Shown here: piece by piece, positions 33,137 to 42,002 of the stretch
How the letters are laid out: the number at the start of each line of letters is the position of its first letter
Position numbering within the stretch: position 1 is the stretch's first letter
Source of the DNA: Verrucomicrobiales bacterium
Lineage (GTDB): Bacteria; Verrucomicrobiota; Verrucomicrobiia; Verrucomicrobiales; DEV007
Length of the DNA stretch: 60,917 nt
Assembly (NCBI GenBank): GCA_016795505.1
Contig: JAEUHH010000087.1
Coordinates: 1-60,917, forward strand
Direction of reading: 5' to 3'
Notes under the pieces: generated by a model
What the model saw: the letters and a program-made list of their open reading frames with translations, nothing else
Told to the model about the DNA's origin: nothing
The model's database searches: none
Made by a program: the position numbers and the translations under genes

Positions 33137-34333
33137 TCATGGCTTTGTTCGCCTCCGCTTGGTTTTCGGCGCCGGCAAAATTTCCCTCGCCACATCTGTG
33201 AGTTGCCTGGCGGTCGGGAGCTTGCCCTTGAACTCCGCCGGCAAGGTCTCCTGGAGCTGATACTCCGCCACGCCGATCGGGTTCGCCTTGGTCTTCAGCG
33301 CATACTCGACCTCCACGTCGTCCTTCTCAGCACACAGGATGATGCCGATCGACGGCCGGTCGTCCGGTCCACGTTCCTTTTCGTTAAGCAGGTTCAGATA
33401 GAAATCCATCTTGCCCGCGTGCTCCGGCTCGAACTCGCCGATTTTCAGATCAAACGCCACCAGTGCCTTGAGGAAACGATGGTAAAACAGCAGGTCCACG
33501 AAATACTCCTTCTTTCTCAGCACCAGCCGGTATTGCCGACCGATGAAACAGAAGCCGTAGCCCAGTTCCAGGATGAACTGCTGGAGCCGGGAAATCAGAC
33601 GCTCCTCCAATTCCAGCTCCTTCATTGGCCTCGCGATCCCGAGAAACTCCAGGTTGTAGCGACTCTTCAGCATTTCGTCCGCCTGCTCCGCGAGGTGCTC
33701 CGGCAGGGCCAGTTCGAAATTGTGAGCCTTCTTCTCCCTCACCGCCCGCTCAAATGCCTGCCCCTTGATCTGGTTCAACAACACGCTCCGGCTCCAGCCG
33801 AATTGCGCCGTGGCGCGGAGATAATAGAGGCGGGCGGTGGGATCCTTGACCTTCTTCATCAGTTGGACGTGATGGCCCCACGGAACCCGCGACACCAATT
33901 CCAGCACAGCCTGTGCGAGCATTTCTGGAACAGCTTGTCCCAGAATTGAATGATCGGTGTTCCCGCCTGTTTCTGGGACAGCTTGTCCCAGAAATGCCGT
34001 TCCCGCCCGCCTCTGCAATTCCTGAACAGCCTGTTCAAGGAACTCCGCTGTTGAATGCTCGATGTAGAACTGCCGCATCCGCCAGACATTGTCCGCTGAA
34101 AAGCTAGTCATATCCGGAAACTCCGCCCGTAAGTCCGCCGCCAGCCGCTCCACCACCGCCTCGCCCCAGCCCGCCGTCCGCTGCTTCTCCACGATCCCGC
34201 GCCCGATGTCCCAGTAGAGCATCACCAGTTCCCGGTTCGCCGCCCGTGCGGCCTGAAGACGCGCGGTCTGGATGCGGCCCTTCACCTCCGAGAGAAACTT
34301 GCGGTAGTCGGGTGAGAGTGATTCAGGTTTCAT
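33137..34333 (-). CDS. DUF1016 (YhcG-type) PDDEXK nuclease-like protein
   Basis: A 398-residue protein. The N-terminal DUF1016_N region shows LYWDIGRGIVEKQ and WGEAVVERLAADLRAEFP. The C-terminal nuclease-like region contains FVDLLFYHRFLKALVAFDLKIGEFEPEHAGKMDFYLN, with the E/D-x-K-type residues of a PDDEXK fold. Members are linked to type I restriction loci and mobile elements. Between the two parts, residues about 95-145 are an expanded repeat region with the octad LGQAVPE, encoded by palindromes. The ATG overlaps the stop of an hsdR fragment (ATGA). Confidence 0.9.
   Translation of the reverse strand: MKPESLSPDYRKFLSEVKGRIQTARLQAARAANRELVMLYWDIGRGIVEKQRTAGWGEAVVERLAADLRAEFPDMTSFSADNVWRMRQFYIEHSTAEFLEQAVQELQRRAGTAFLGQAVPETGGNTDHSILGQAVPEMLAQAVLELVSRVPWGHHVQLMKKVKDPTARLYYLRATAQFGWSRSVLLNQIKGQAFERAVREKKAHNFELALPEHLAEQADEMLKSRYNLEFLGIARPMKELELEERLISRLQQFILELGYGFCFIGRQYRLVLRKKEYFVDLLFYHRFLKALVAFDLKIGEFEPEHAGKMDFYLNLLNEKERGPDDRPSIGIILCAEKDDVEVEYALKTKANPIGVAEYQLQETLPAEFKGKLPTARQLTDVAREILPAPKTKRRRTKP
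33902..34042. repeat. Array of palindromes inside the DUF1016 gene
   Basis: Three 23-25-bp imperfect palindromes of the type TTCTGGGACAGCTTGTCCCA lie at 33923-33945, 33970-33994 and 34019-34042, about 48 bp apart, and a shorter fourth (GCACAGCCTGTGC) lies near 33904. They are all in frame and each encodes a version of L-x-Q-A-V-x-E. Such in-gene palindromes recall the Rickettsia palindromic elements. Confidence 0.8.
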
Positions 34334-34515
34334 CGTTCGGATGGTTCATGGCGATTCTCCTCGTGATCGAAGAATTTTCCCCGGTTGCGCAGGTGCTCGA
34401 CGAATTCGCGGTTGCCGTGGATGGAAGGAAAGAGATGGCGGAACTGCGTGAGCAACGCGCCCTCGGCCTCGGTGTAGGCGAGGATTCGGGCTTGGACGGA
34501 TTTGTGTTCTCCTGG
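34330..34515 (-). pseudogene. Second hsdR remnant with internal deletion
   Basis: The frame reads PGEHKSVQARILAYTEAEG, then ALLTQFRHLFPSIHGN and RGKFFDHEENR before a TGA at 34330. The first part matches the extreme N-terminus of HsdR; the second matches a segment normally about 60 residues further in. A deletion has joined the two at the shared AY(A/T)E sequence. The stop overlaps the DUF1016 start. No upstream start codon belongs to it. Confidence 0.75.
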
Positions 34516-34710
34516 TACGAGCCAAAACTGAAGCCTCTGGCTTCGCATTCAACGCGAATGGAAAGGAATGAAAGGAATGCCGCGAATCGTTGCGCGGCGC
34601 AGCAGCCGAGCCCCTCTCACTCTTCACATTCCCCTTCCCTTCCCTTCCCTCTCGCCTCAGCGTCTCATCACTCGCTCTCCCCTATCCCGGCCGATCGATG
34701 GCCGCCGCTC

Positions 34711-35319
34711 TCACTCCGCACGGCGGAGCGGCTCCATCAAGGCCGGCGGTGGAGAGTCCTGCGGCACGTCGATGAGTTTCTCCAGATCGTAACCGGCCCC
34801 GGTGACGGCGCGGAGCATGGTGGCCCGGGTGGCGGCGCTGATCCGCGGGGTGCGGGACAGGAGCCAGAGGTAGTCGCGATTCGGCCCCGCCACCACGGCC
34901 CAGCGATAGCCGGCCTGATCGAGGGCGATGACGTGATAGCCGGCCTCGAAGGGCGGGAAGAAGGTCACGAGCAGGCTGCCGGTGCCGCCGTCGGCTGTCT
35001 GGAGCCGGGCGGTGCCGCGAATCTCCTGCCACCGGCCCGCGCCGGTGTCGTAGCCGCGGTTGAGCACCTGGATGCGGCCGTCGGCGCCTTTGGTGTAGGT
35101 CGCCGACACATGGGTGAGCCCGCGCTCGAAGCGGTGATCGTAGCGCGCGATCTCATACCACGTGCCCAGATACCGCTCGGGCTGGAACCCGGTCACCGCG
35201 CTCAACCCCGCCGGCGGGGTGGTGGCACAACCGGCCAGGGTCAGGACCACCAGGACCAGAGCCAGAGCCGCGGTCACCGATGCCGACACCCGCACCGCCC
35301 AAGCCTGGAACGGTCTCAT
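34711..35319 (-). CDS. Bacterial lipocalin (Blc-like lipoprotein)
   Basis: A 202-residue lipoprotein with lipobox LAGC (Cys about residue 31) and the lipocalin motif GTWYEIARYDHRFERGL. It also shows the conserved TFFPPFEAGYHVIALD and YLWLLSRTPRI strands. Blc-type lipocalins sit in the outer membrane and bind lysophospholipids or fatty acids. The ATG overlaps the stop of the small lipoprotein gene upstream (ATGA), so the two are coupled. Confidence 0.92.
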   Translation of the reverse strand: MRPFQAWAVRVSASVTAALALVLVVLTLAGCATTPPAGLSAVTGFQPERYLGTWYEIARYDHRFERGLTHVSATYTKGADGRIQVLNRGYDTGAGRWQEIRGTARLQTADGGTGSLLVTFFPPFEAGYHVIALDQAGYRWAVVAGPNRDYLWLLSRTPRISAATRATMLRAVTGAGYDLEKLIDVPQDSPPPALMEPLRRAE

Positions 35320-35522
35320 AGGAACGAGCGGGTCACCTGGCTCATCTTTTCCTGCATCCGGTACTGTTTTTCAGCCGGATCGGGATAGGTGATGGTGCCG
35401 CCGGAGTCGTCCGCCGTGGCGCAACCCGAGAGCCCCGTGCCGGCCAGCGCGCCGAGGACCAGTGCCAGCGCCGCCATCAGGCTCCGGCGTGAAGAACCAC
35501 ACTTCGATGAGATCGCTTTCAT
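35316..35522 (-). CDS. Small lipoprotein
   Basis: A 68-residue protein: signal peptide with lipobox GLSGC (Cys about residue 34) and a mature part of only about 35 residues (DDSGGTITYPDPAEKQY...). It is encoded just upstream of the lipocalin gene and overlaps it by 4 bp. No known family is recognised; a role next to the lipocalin in the outer membrane is inference. Confidence 0.65.
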   Translation of the reverse strand: MKAISSKCGSSRRSLMAALALVLGALAGTGLSGCATADDSGGTITYPDPAEKQYRMQEKMSQVTRSFL

Positions 35523-35639
35523 GGGATACCTACAAATGCGCCCCTTCTGGCGGGGCGTTGCCTTTCTGCAGCCACTCATACAGCCTCACCCGGCGTCCGG
35601 TCAATCCCGGCGATGGGGAAACCGTCAGGCGCTGGATTA

Positions 35640-37217
35640 CTACTTCGCCGCGGGAGCCGGGGTGGCGGGCTTCGGCGCGGTGATCATGGGCCAGTCATCG
35701 GTGCGGAAGGGCACGACCGGCAGGTTTTCACGGCTCCGCAGGGTGGCCACGGGGTTGTCCGACCAGGCGTAGCGCACCGCAGCCGGCGCGGCCACGGCAT
35801 CGCTCCAGACTTCCACCTGATGGTTCGTCCCCGGCACGAGGCGCGCCTGTGCCCAATGCCAGGCTTTGTCCGCGCCCGCGATGGCGAAGCCCTTCGGCTC
35901 CGGCACGTCGAAGGAATAGAGGCCGCCGCCGACTTCCTTGAAGGTCAGCAACACCTTGTTGCCCCGCACTTCCATCTTGTCATACTGCGGGCTCTGGTAG
36001 GGCACGGCCACGCCGTAGTCGCGGGCCAGCGCGATGCGGGCGAGCCGGCGGCCGACGGTCTGCTTGTCGCGCGGGTGGATGTCGCGGCCCTCGCCGACAT
36101 CGTAAATGACCGCCTGGCCGGAGTTCGGCAGGGAGAGGGTGCGGGTCTGCGCCTCGCGGAGTTCGGCCCAGTTGCTGTCGCCGGGCTTCGGGGTCTCGGC
36201 CATGAAATCGGCGAGTTGCACCCAGTAGAACGGGAAATCGCCCTGGCCCCACTCCTTCCGCCAATGCTCGATCATCAGGGGGAACAGGTCGCGATACTGG
36301 GCGGCGCGGCCGGCATTGCTTTCGCCCTGGTACCAGATCGCGCCGCGGATGCCGTAGCCGATCGTCGGATGCAGCACGCCGGCATAGAGATTGCCGGGCC
36401 GGTGCTGGCCGACCAGCGGATTGGTGGGCTGGCGGGGCGCCGGCTTGCCCTCGGCTTTCGCCTTTTCGGAAGCGGTCTTCCACGCGGCCAGGGCGGCGTC
36501 GTGGTTGTAGGTCGCCTCGGTGATCTTCCACTGGGCCATGACATCGGCAAAGCGCGCGTCCTGCTCCAGCACATCGCGCCGCACCCAGGCCTCAGCCGCC
36601 GAGCCGCCCCAGGCATTGTCAATCAGTCCGATCGGCACGCCCAGGGTCTGGTGGAGCTGCCGGCCGAAGTAAAAGCCCACCGCCGAGAAATCGCCCACCA
36701 CCTCGGGCGTGCAGACATCCCACTGGCCCTTGAAATCGTCCTGAATCTCCTGCGTGCCCACCTGCGGCACGGAGATCAGGCGGATCTGGGGGTGCTTCGC
36801 GGTCAGCTTTTCCAGATCGGCATCGTAGCTCTGGTTCACCGACCACTGCATGTTGGACTGGCCCGAGCAGACCCACACCTCGCCGACAAGGATGTCCTTC
36901 AGCACCCGGCTTTCCGCGCCGGCGGTGATGGTCATCTCCAGCGGCTTGTCCGAAACTTTCAGCGCGGCCAGCTTCACCTCCCAGCGGCCTTTGTCATTTG
37001 CCTTGCCCTCGACCTTCTGACCGGCGATCGCCACCGACACGGTCTGGCCCGGAGTGGCCCAGCCCCAGATGGGAAGCGCCAGATCGCGCTGCAGCACCAT
37101 GTGGTCGCCCACGATGGCGGGCAGCTTCAGCTCGGCGCGCAGGGCCGGGGCGGCGGACAGGGCGCCGGCCGCGAGGGCGAGCGCGAGGAATCGGGAGAAT
37201 GCGGGGACAGTTTTCAT
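35640..37217 (-). CDS. Secreted sialate O-acetylesterase (SGNH/GDSL-type)
   Basis: A 525-residue protein with a signal peptide (1-28). The family motifs are block I CSGQSNMQW with the nucleophile Ser, IDNAWGGSAAEAW, IWYQGESN and DIHPRDKQTVGRR with the catalytic Asp/His. Members remove acetyl groups from sialic acid or xylan side chains. It follows the 9.8-kb lower-GC accessory region and is not in a cluster with other CAZymes. Confidence 0.93.
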   Translation of the reverse strand: MKTVPAFSRFLALALAAGALSAAPALRAELKLPAIVGDHMVLQRDLALPIWGWATPGQTVSVAIAGQKVEGKANDKGRWEVKLAALKVSDKPLEMTITAGAESRVLKDILVGEVWVCSGQSNMQWSVNQSYDADLEKLTAKHPQIRLISVPQVGTQEIQDDFKGQWDVCTPEVVGDFSAVGFYFGRQLHQTLGVPIGLIDNAWGGSAAEAWVRRDVLEQDARFADVMAQWKITEATYNHDAALAAWKTASEKAKAEGKPAPRQPTNPLVGQHRPGNLYAGVLHPTIGYGIRGAIWYQGESNAGRAAQYRDLFPLMIEHWRKEWGQGDFPFYWVQLADFMAETPKPGDSNWAELREAQTRTLSLPNSGQAVIYDVGEGRDIHPRDKQTVGRRLARIALARDYGVAVPYQSPQYDKMEVRGNKVLLTFKEVGGGLYSFDVPEPKGFAIAGADKAWHWAQARLVPGTNHQVEVWSDAVAAPAAVRYAWSDNPVATLRSRENLPVVPFRTDDWPMITAPKPATPAPAAK

Positions 37218-37324
37218 GCGGTCGCCATTTCACTGGCAAGCCCGCCTCCGGTCAATGCCCAAATCCCCCCGCCCGGCGGCGTCTTTGCGTGAAAGCCAGG
37301 CGACGCGGGAGTCCCCCCATCCGC

Positions 37325-37513
37325 TCAGGCCTTCACGCCGAGCTTGGCGAGGATCTTCTCCATCAGGCACCATTTGGTGAAGGCGGACTGGAGCAGGTTC
37401 GCCCCCACGAAGGCGGTGAACCAGAGCCAGTTCGGATGCACGTAATGGGCCAGGGTCAGCGACGCGAGGATGAAGGTCCCCGCGATCGCCCGGATGCAGT
37501 CGTTCATTTTCAT
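37325..37513 (-). CDS. DUF2892 (YgaP-like) small membrane protein
   Basis: A 62-residue protein with two hydrophobic helices separated by a short loop (IRAIAGTFILASLTL and WFTAFVGANLLQSAF) and then FTKWCLMEKILAKLG, the usual end of DUF2892. It lies downstream of the RND gene on the same strand, 43 bp after it. A role is unknown; the family often accompanies rhodanese domains. Confidence 0.85.
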   Translation of the reverse strand: MKMNDCIRAIAGTFILASLTLAHYVHPNWLWFTAFVGANLLQSAFTKWCLMEKILAKLGVKA

Positions 37514-37556
37514 AGTCGTATCAGGCTGGGTCAGGAAGCCGTCGGGCTGGTGGCCA

Positions 37557-40500
37557 TCAGTCTTCGCGGTTCACCATGTAATAAATAACCGGCACGGCGA
37601 TGCGGCTGACGAGCAGCGAAGCGATCTCGCCGGCCATCAGGGCAATGGCGAGCCCCTGAAAGATCGGGTCCATCAGGATCACCCCCGCTCCCACGACCAC
37701 GGCCATCGCGGTCAACAGCATGGGCCGGAACCGCACCGCCCCGGCATCGACCACCGCCTCGCGCAGGGGCATGCCTTCTTTAAGACGCAGGTGGATGAAG
37801 TCGACGAGGATGATGGAATTCCGCACCACGATGCCACCGCCGGCCATGAAGCCGATCATCGACGTGGCCGAGAAGAAGGCGCCCATCAGCCCGTGGGCCG
37901 GCAGCACGCCGATCAGTGTGAAAGGGATGGCCGCCATCACGATGAGCGGGGTGACGAAGGATTTGAACCACCCGACCATGAGGATGTAGATGAGCACGAT
38001 GACAGCGGCAAAGGCGATGCCGAGGTCGCGGAACACCTCGATGGTGATGTGCCACTCGCCGTCCCACTTCATGGAGGGCTCGGTGTCGACAAAGGGCAGC
38101 GTGGCATTCAGCACCTTCAGGGTCGGGTCGCTGGCGCCGAACTGGGTCATGTCGATCCGGGCCAGTTTCTCATTCATTTCGAGAATGGCATAGACGGGGC
38201 TCTCCTTCACGCCGGCGACATCGCCGATGACGTAGGTGACGGGCAGGAGGTTTTTGTGATAGATGCTTTTGTCGATGATGTCCTCCTCCAGCGTGACCAG
38301 CTCGCCGAGCGGCACCAGGGCGGGTGGCGCGGGCTGGCCGCCGGGCTCGGGCAGGGCATTGGCATCGCCCGACCGCACCCTCAGGCCGAGGAGCTGGCGC
38401 GGATCGGTGCGCGCCTCGCGGGGCAGTTTCACCCGCACCACGACGGGCTCGCGCTCGCGGGGAAAGTGGGCCAGATCGACATCCACCCCATCCACCGCCA
38501 TGCGGATGGTCTGCGAGATGGTCTCGGCGGTGATGCCATTGAGGGCGGCCTTTTCCTTGTCGATGAGGAAACGGTAGCGTTTCTGATCTTCCTCGCCATA
38601 CCAGTCCACATCGACCACGCCGGGGGTGGACTCGAAGATGCGCCGCACCTCCAGGGCGAGGCGCTCGCGGTCCTCGCGGTCATGCCCATAGACTTCGGCC
38701 ACGAGGGTCTGGAGCACGGGCGGTCCGGGCGGCACCTCGGCCACGGCGATGGCGGCGCCGAACTTTTTCGCGATCGGCTGGAGCTTCGGCCGCACCCGCT
38801 TGGCGATGTCGTGGCTCTCCTGGTCGCGGTCGTGCTTCGGCAGCAGGTTCACCTGGATATCGGCGACATTGGCCCCGGTGCGCATGAAGTAGTGGCGCAC
38901 CAGGCCGTTGAAATTGAAGGGCGACGCCGTGCCGGCATACACCTGATAGTCGGTGACCTCCGGCTCGCCGGCGATGACCGCGGCCATCTCGCGCGCGGCC
39001 CGGGTGGTCTGCTCCAGAGTGGAGCCCTCGGGCATGTCGATGATGACCTGGAACTCGCTCTTGTTGTCGAAGGGCAGCATCTTCACCTTCACAAAGCCGG
39101 TGCCGACCAGCGCCATGCTGCCGATGAGCAGTGCGCCGACGATGGCGAGGAAGGCCCACTGGTGCAGGTGGCCTTCCAGCAGCCAGTTCATGTAGCGGCG
39201 GTAGAGCCGGGTCAGGGCGCCTTCCCGGGCATGATCGTCGTGGCCCTTGCCGCCGGTGTTTTTGCCCAGGATCCTCACCGCCGCCCACGGGGTGACGATG
39301 AAGGCGATCAGCAGCGAGAAGATCATCGCCGCGCTCGCCCCGATCGGGATGGGCCGCATGTAGGGGCCCATCAGGCCACCGACGAAGGCCATCGGCACGA
39401 TCGCCGCGATGACCGCCCAGGTGGCCAGCACGGTGGGATTCCCCACCTCGCTCACCGCCCCGATGGCCACCCGCATGGCGGGACGGTCGCGATTCTCCGT
39501 CAGCCGGTAGTGCCGCACGATGTTTTCCACCACCACGATGGCGTCATCCACGAGGATGCCGATGGAGAAGATCAGCGCGAAGAGGGTGATGCGGTTCAGG
39601 GTGAAGCCGTAGAGGTAGAATACCAGCAGCGTCAGCGCCAGCGTGGAGGGGATCGCGATGGCCACCACCAGGGACTCGCGCCATCCCAGCATGAAGAGAA
39701 TCAGCAGCGATACGCTGACCACGGCGATGCCCATGTGGTAGAGCAGCTCGTTCGACTTTTCCGCCGCCGTCTCGCCGTAATGGCGCGTGACCGACACGGT
39801 GACATCGGAGGGAATGACGCGGCCTTTGAGGGCCTCGACCTTGGCCAGCACCTGCTCGGCGAGGCTGATGGCATTCGTACCCGGTCGCTTCGCCACGGTC
39901 AGGGTGACGGCATTTTCCTCCCCGCCAATGCGTCCGCTGGCCGCGCCGTGGCCGAAGAGCACGTAGTGGTCGGGATCGTCGGCGCCATCCGACAGCGTGG
40001 CCACGTCGCGGAGATAGACCGGCTTGCCCCCTTGCGCCCCGAGCACCACCGCACCGGCCTCCTCGGCGGAATGCAGGAAGGCGCCGCTCTCGATGAGCAC
40101 CTGGGTATTCCCCGAGGCCACCTCGCCGGCGCGGTATTGGCGGTTGGCCTGCTGCAGCACCGGCACGATGCCCGCGAGGCTCAGGTTGCGCGCCGCGAGC
40201 TTGGCCGGATCAATGGACGCGAGGATGGTCCGCTGCCGGCCGCCGATCAGCGTGGTCTCAGCCACATCGGGCACCTGCTTCACCGCGTCCTCCAGTTCCG
40301 CGGCCAGCCGGCGCAGCGTCACGGAGTCGTAGCGCTCGCTGTGGACGGTGAGCGCCAGGATCGGCACGTCGTCGATGGATTTGGCCTTGATCAGCGGCGG
40401 CGAGACGCCCGGCGGGATGCGGTCGAAGTTGGATTGCAGCTTTTGGTTGAGCCGCACCAATGCCGTCTCCAGATCATGGCCGACTTTGAAGCGCACGATG

Positions 40501-40811
40501 ACGAGGCTCTCGCCGGCGCGGGAGGTGGAATAGACATACTCGACGCCGGAGATCTCCCAGAGCAGCTTTTCCATCGGACTGGTGACGCGCTCCTCGACTT
40601 CCTTGGCCGTGGCGCCCGGCATGGCGACCATCACGTCGATCATCGGCACCTTGATCTGCGGCTCCTCCTCGCGGGGCAGCATGATGACGGCGAACAGGCC
40701 GAGCAGCACCGAGGCGACGATGACCAGCGGCGTCAGCTTCGAGTCGATGAAGCCGGCCGCCAGTTTGCCGGCGAGCCCGTGGACTTCGGGGGTCTGGGTA
40801 GAGTCGCTCAT
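37557..40811 (-). CDS. RND-family efflux permease (AcrB/HAE-like)
   Basis: A 1084-residue inner-membrane transporter. TM1 is at about residues 25-45, followed by a periplasmic porter domain. The TM2-6 bundle contains [23 protein letters not shown] with the DD pair of the proton relay, and a second porter domain and TM bundle ([23 protein letters not shown]) follow. The 1084-residue length is slightly above AcrB (1049). It is paired with the membrane-fusion lipoprotein upstream (40860). No TolC-type gene is present. The ATG at 40811 is directly preceded by a 22-bp repeat array. Confidence 0.95.
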   Translation of the reverse strand: MSDSTQTPEVHGLAGKLAAGFIDSKLTPLVIVASVLLGLFAVIMLPREEEPQIKVPMIDVMVAMPGATAKEVEERVTSPMEKLLWEISGVEYVYSTSRAGESLVIVRFKVGHDLETALVRLNQKLQSNFDRIPPGVSPPLIKAKSIDDVPILALTVHSERYDSVTLRRLAAELEDAVKQVPDVAETTLIGGRQRTILASIDPAKLAARNLSLAGIVPVLQQANRQYRAGEVASGNTQVLIESGAFLHSAEEAGAVVLGAQGGKPVYLRDVATLSDGADDPDHYVLFGHGAASGRIGGEENAVTLTVAKRPGTNAISLAEQVLAKVEALKGRVIPSDVTVSVTRHYGETAAEKSNELLYHMGIAVVSVSLLILFMLGWRESLVVAIAIPSTLALTLLVFYLYGFTLNRITLFALIFSIGILVDDAIVVVENIVRHYRLTENRDRPAMRVAIGAVSEVGNPTVLATWAVIAAIVPMAFVGGLMGPYMRPIPIGASAAMIFSLLIAFIVTPWAAVRILGKNTGGKGHDDHAREGALTRLYRRYMNWLLEGHLHQWAFLAIVGALLIGSMALVGTGFVKVKMLPFDNKSEFQVIIDMPEGSTLEQTTRAAREMAAVIAGEPEVTDYQVYAGTASPFNFNGLVRHYFMRTGANVADIQVNLLPKHDRDQESHDIAKRVRPKLQPIAKKFGAAIAVAEVPPGPPVLQTLVAEVYGHDREDRERLALEVRRIFESTPGVVDVDWYGEEDQKRYRFLIDKEKAALNGITAETISQTIRMAVDGVDVDLAHFPREREPVVVRVKLPREARTDPRQLLGLRVRSGDANALPEPGGQPAPPALVPLGELVTLEEDIIDKSIYHKNLLPVTYVIGDVAGVKESPVYAILEMNEKLARIDMTQFGASDPTLKVLNATLPFVDTEPSMKWDGEWHITIEVFRDLGIAFAAVIVLIYILMVGWFKSFVTPLIVMAAIPFTLIGVLPAHGLMGAFFSATSMIGFMAGGGIVVRNSIILVDFIHLRLKEGMPLREAVVDAGAVRFRPMLLTAMAVVVGAGVILMDPIFQGLAIALMAGEIASLLVSRIAVPVIYYMVNRED

Positions 40812-40813
40812 TT

Positions 40814-40857
40814 CCGATCCAACAGGGTAGGGTCTCCGATCCAACAGGGTCTGATCG
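40814..40857. repeat. 22-bp tandem repeat family, locus 5
   Basis: Two adjacent units (40814-40835 and 40836-40857) start identically with CCGATCCAACAGGGT and differ in their last bases (AGGGTCT and CTGATCG). They fill almost the whole 48-bp gap between the membrane-fusion stop and the RND start codon, so they are transcribed within the efflux operon. Confidence 0.88.
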
Positions 40858-40859
40858 CG

Positions 40860-41873
40860 TCACTGAATGGGCTGCCCGTCGCGCAAATCGGCCGGCGGGG
40901 TGACGACGACGCTCTCCCCGCCATCGAGGCCGGACAGAATCTCGGTTTTTCCATTGTCACGGATCCCGGCGCGGACGATGCGCAGCCGGGCGATGCCCTC
41001 CACCACGACGAAGACGTAATCCATCTGCCCGCGCGCCAGCACCGCGGTGGCGGGGACGAAAATGGCGGAACGCTCTCCCCGCGGCAGGTAAGCCCGGCCA
41101 AACAGGCCCGCGCGCAGCCCGGCGGTGGCGGGCAGGTCGAGCTTGATGGAAAACGTGCGGCTGCCGACATCGGCCGACGGGGCGATCTCGCTGACGGTGC
41201 CCTCGACGCGGGCTTCGGCGCCGGAAACCTCCACGGCAAAGCGGTCGCCGATCTTCAGGCTGCCGGCCAGTCCCTCGGCCACGGCGATTTCCAGCCGCAG
41301 CAGCGAGGAATCCTCCATGGCGAACAGCGGTCGTCCCGGGGCGGCGAGGTCACCGGGCTCAAGATATTTCCGCGTCACGGTGCCAGCAAAGGGCGACGTG
41401 ACGGTGGCATTCGCGACCAGAGTCTGGGTCTCCTGCACGGTGGCGGCGGCGATGCGCTGCTGGGACTCGGCCTGCTCGAACTCCGCCTCGGTAGCGGCGC
41501 CGGACTCGCGCAGCATCCGCTGGCGCGCCAGATCGCGGTCGGCCTGGGCCAGGGCGGCGCGGGCGCGATCAAGGGCGGCTTCCAATTCCTTCACCTCCAG
41601 CGTGGCGAGGGTCTCGCCGGCTTTGACCTTCATCCCCGGCACGGCGGCGATCTCCAGCACGCGACCGGTGACCTTGGCGGCGACCTGAGCCTCCTGCCGT
41701 GGCCGCACGGTGCCGACGACTTCTTCAAAGACGGGCACCTCGGTGGCTTCGACCGTGGTCGTCTCGGCGGTGACGGGATCAAGCGGCATCACCGCGGCCG
41801 GTTCGGCCGATCGATGGCAGGCGGTCGCGATCAGCAGCGGCGAGCACAGGAGGAAGAGGGAAAGCGGCTTCAT
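40860..41873 (-). CDS. Membrane-fusion (HlyD-like) lipoprotein of the RND pump
   Basis: A 337-residue lipoprotein with lipobox ATAC (about residue 19). It has a lipoyl half-motif (AKVTGRVLEIAAVPGMKVKAGETLATLE), a short coiled-coil hairpin (residues about 95-150, ALDRARAALAQADRDLARQ) and a second half-motif and beta-barrel (ATVTSPFAGTVTRKYLEPGD). It connects the RND permease to an outer-membrane channel. The upstream 130 bp before the divergent photolyase gene hold an AT-rich stretch that may carry both promoters. Confidence 0.93.
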   Translation of the reverse strand: MKPLSLFLLCSPLLIATACHRSAEPAAVMPLDPVTAETTTVEATEVPVFEEVVGTVRPRQEAQVAAKVTGRVLEIAAVPGMKVKAGETLATLEVKELEAALDRARAALAQADRDLARQRMLRESGAATEAEFEQAESQQRIAAATVQETQTLVANATVTSPFAGTVTRKYLEPGDLAAPGRPLFAMEDSSLLRLEIAVAEGLAGSLKIGDRFAVEVSGAEARVEGTVSEIAPSADVGSRTFSIKLDLPATAGLRAGLFGRAYLPRGERSAIFVPATAVLARGQMDYVFVVVEGIARLRIVRAGIRDNGKTEILSGLDGGESVVVTPPADLRDGQPIQ

Positions 41874-42002
41874 GGAAACAATATTCCTTTACGGCGATAT
41901 TCGACGGACTGCCAGCGGATTCCTTTCAGCGGGCCCGATTTTCCTCCATATCATCATTTGCGCGCGACATCCACCGGCGGTTCGCCAGCGTAAGCCAAGC
42001 CG

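Noticed and set aside
32793-33140. A 115-residue minus-strand frame
   Set aside because: It overlaps the hsdR remnant and the 49-bp repeat in another frame and shows no recognisable domain.
37470-41993. A 1507-residue open reading frame on the plus strand
   Set aside because: It is antisense to the RND permease and its partner, has no domain motif, and is rich in His/Arg/Gly as expected from GC-rich antisense sequence.
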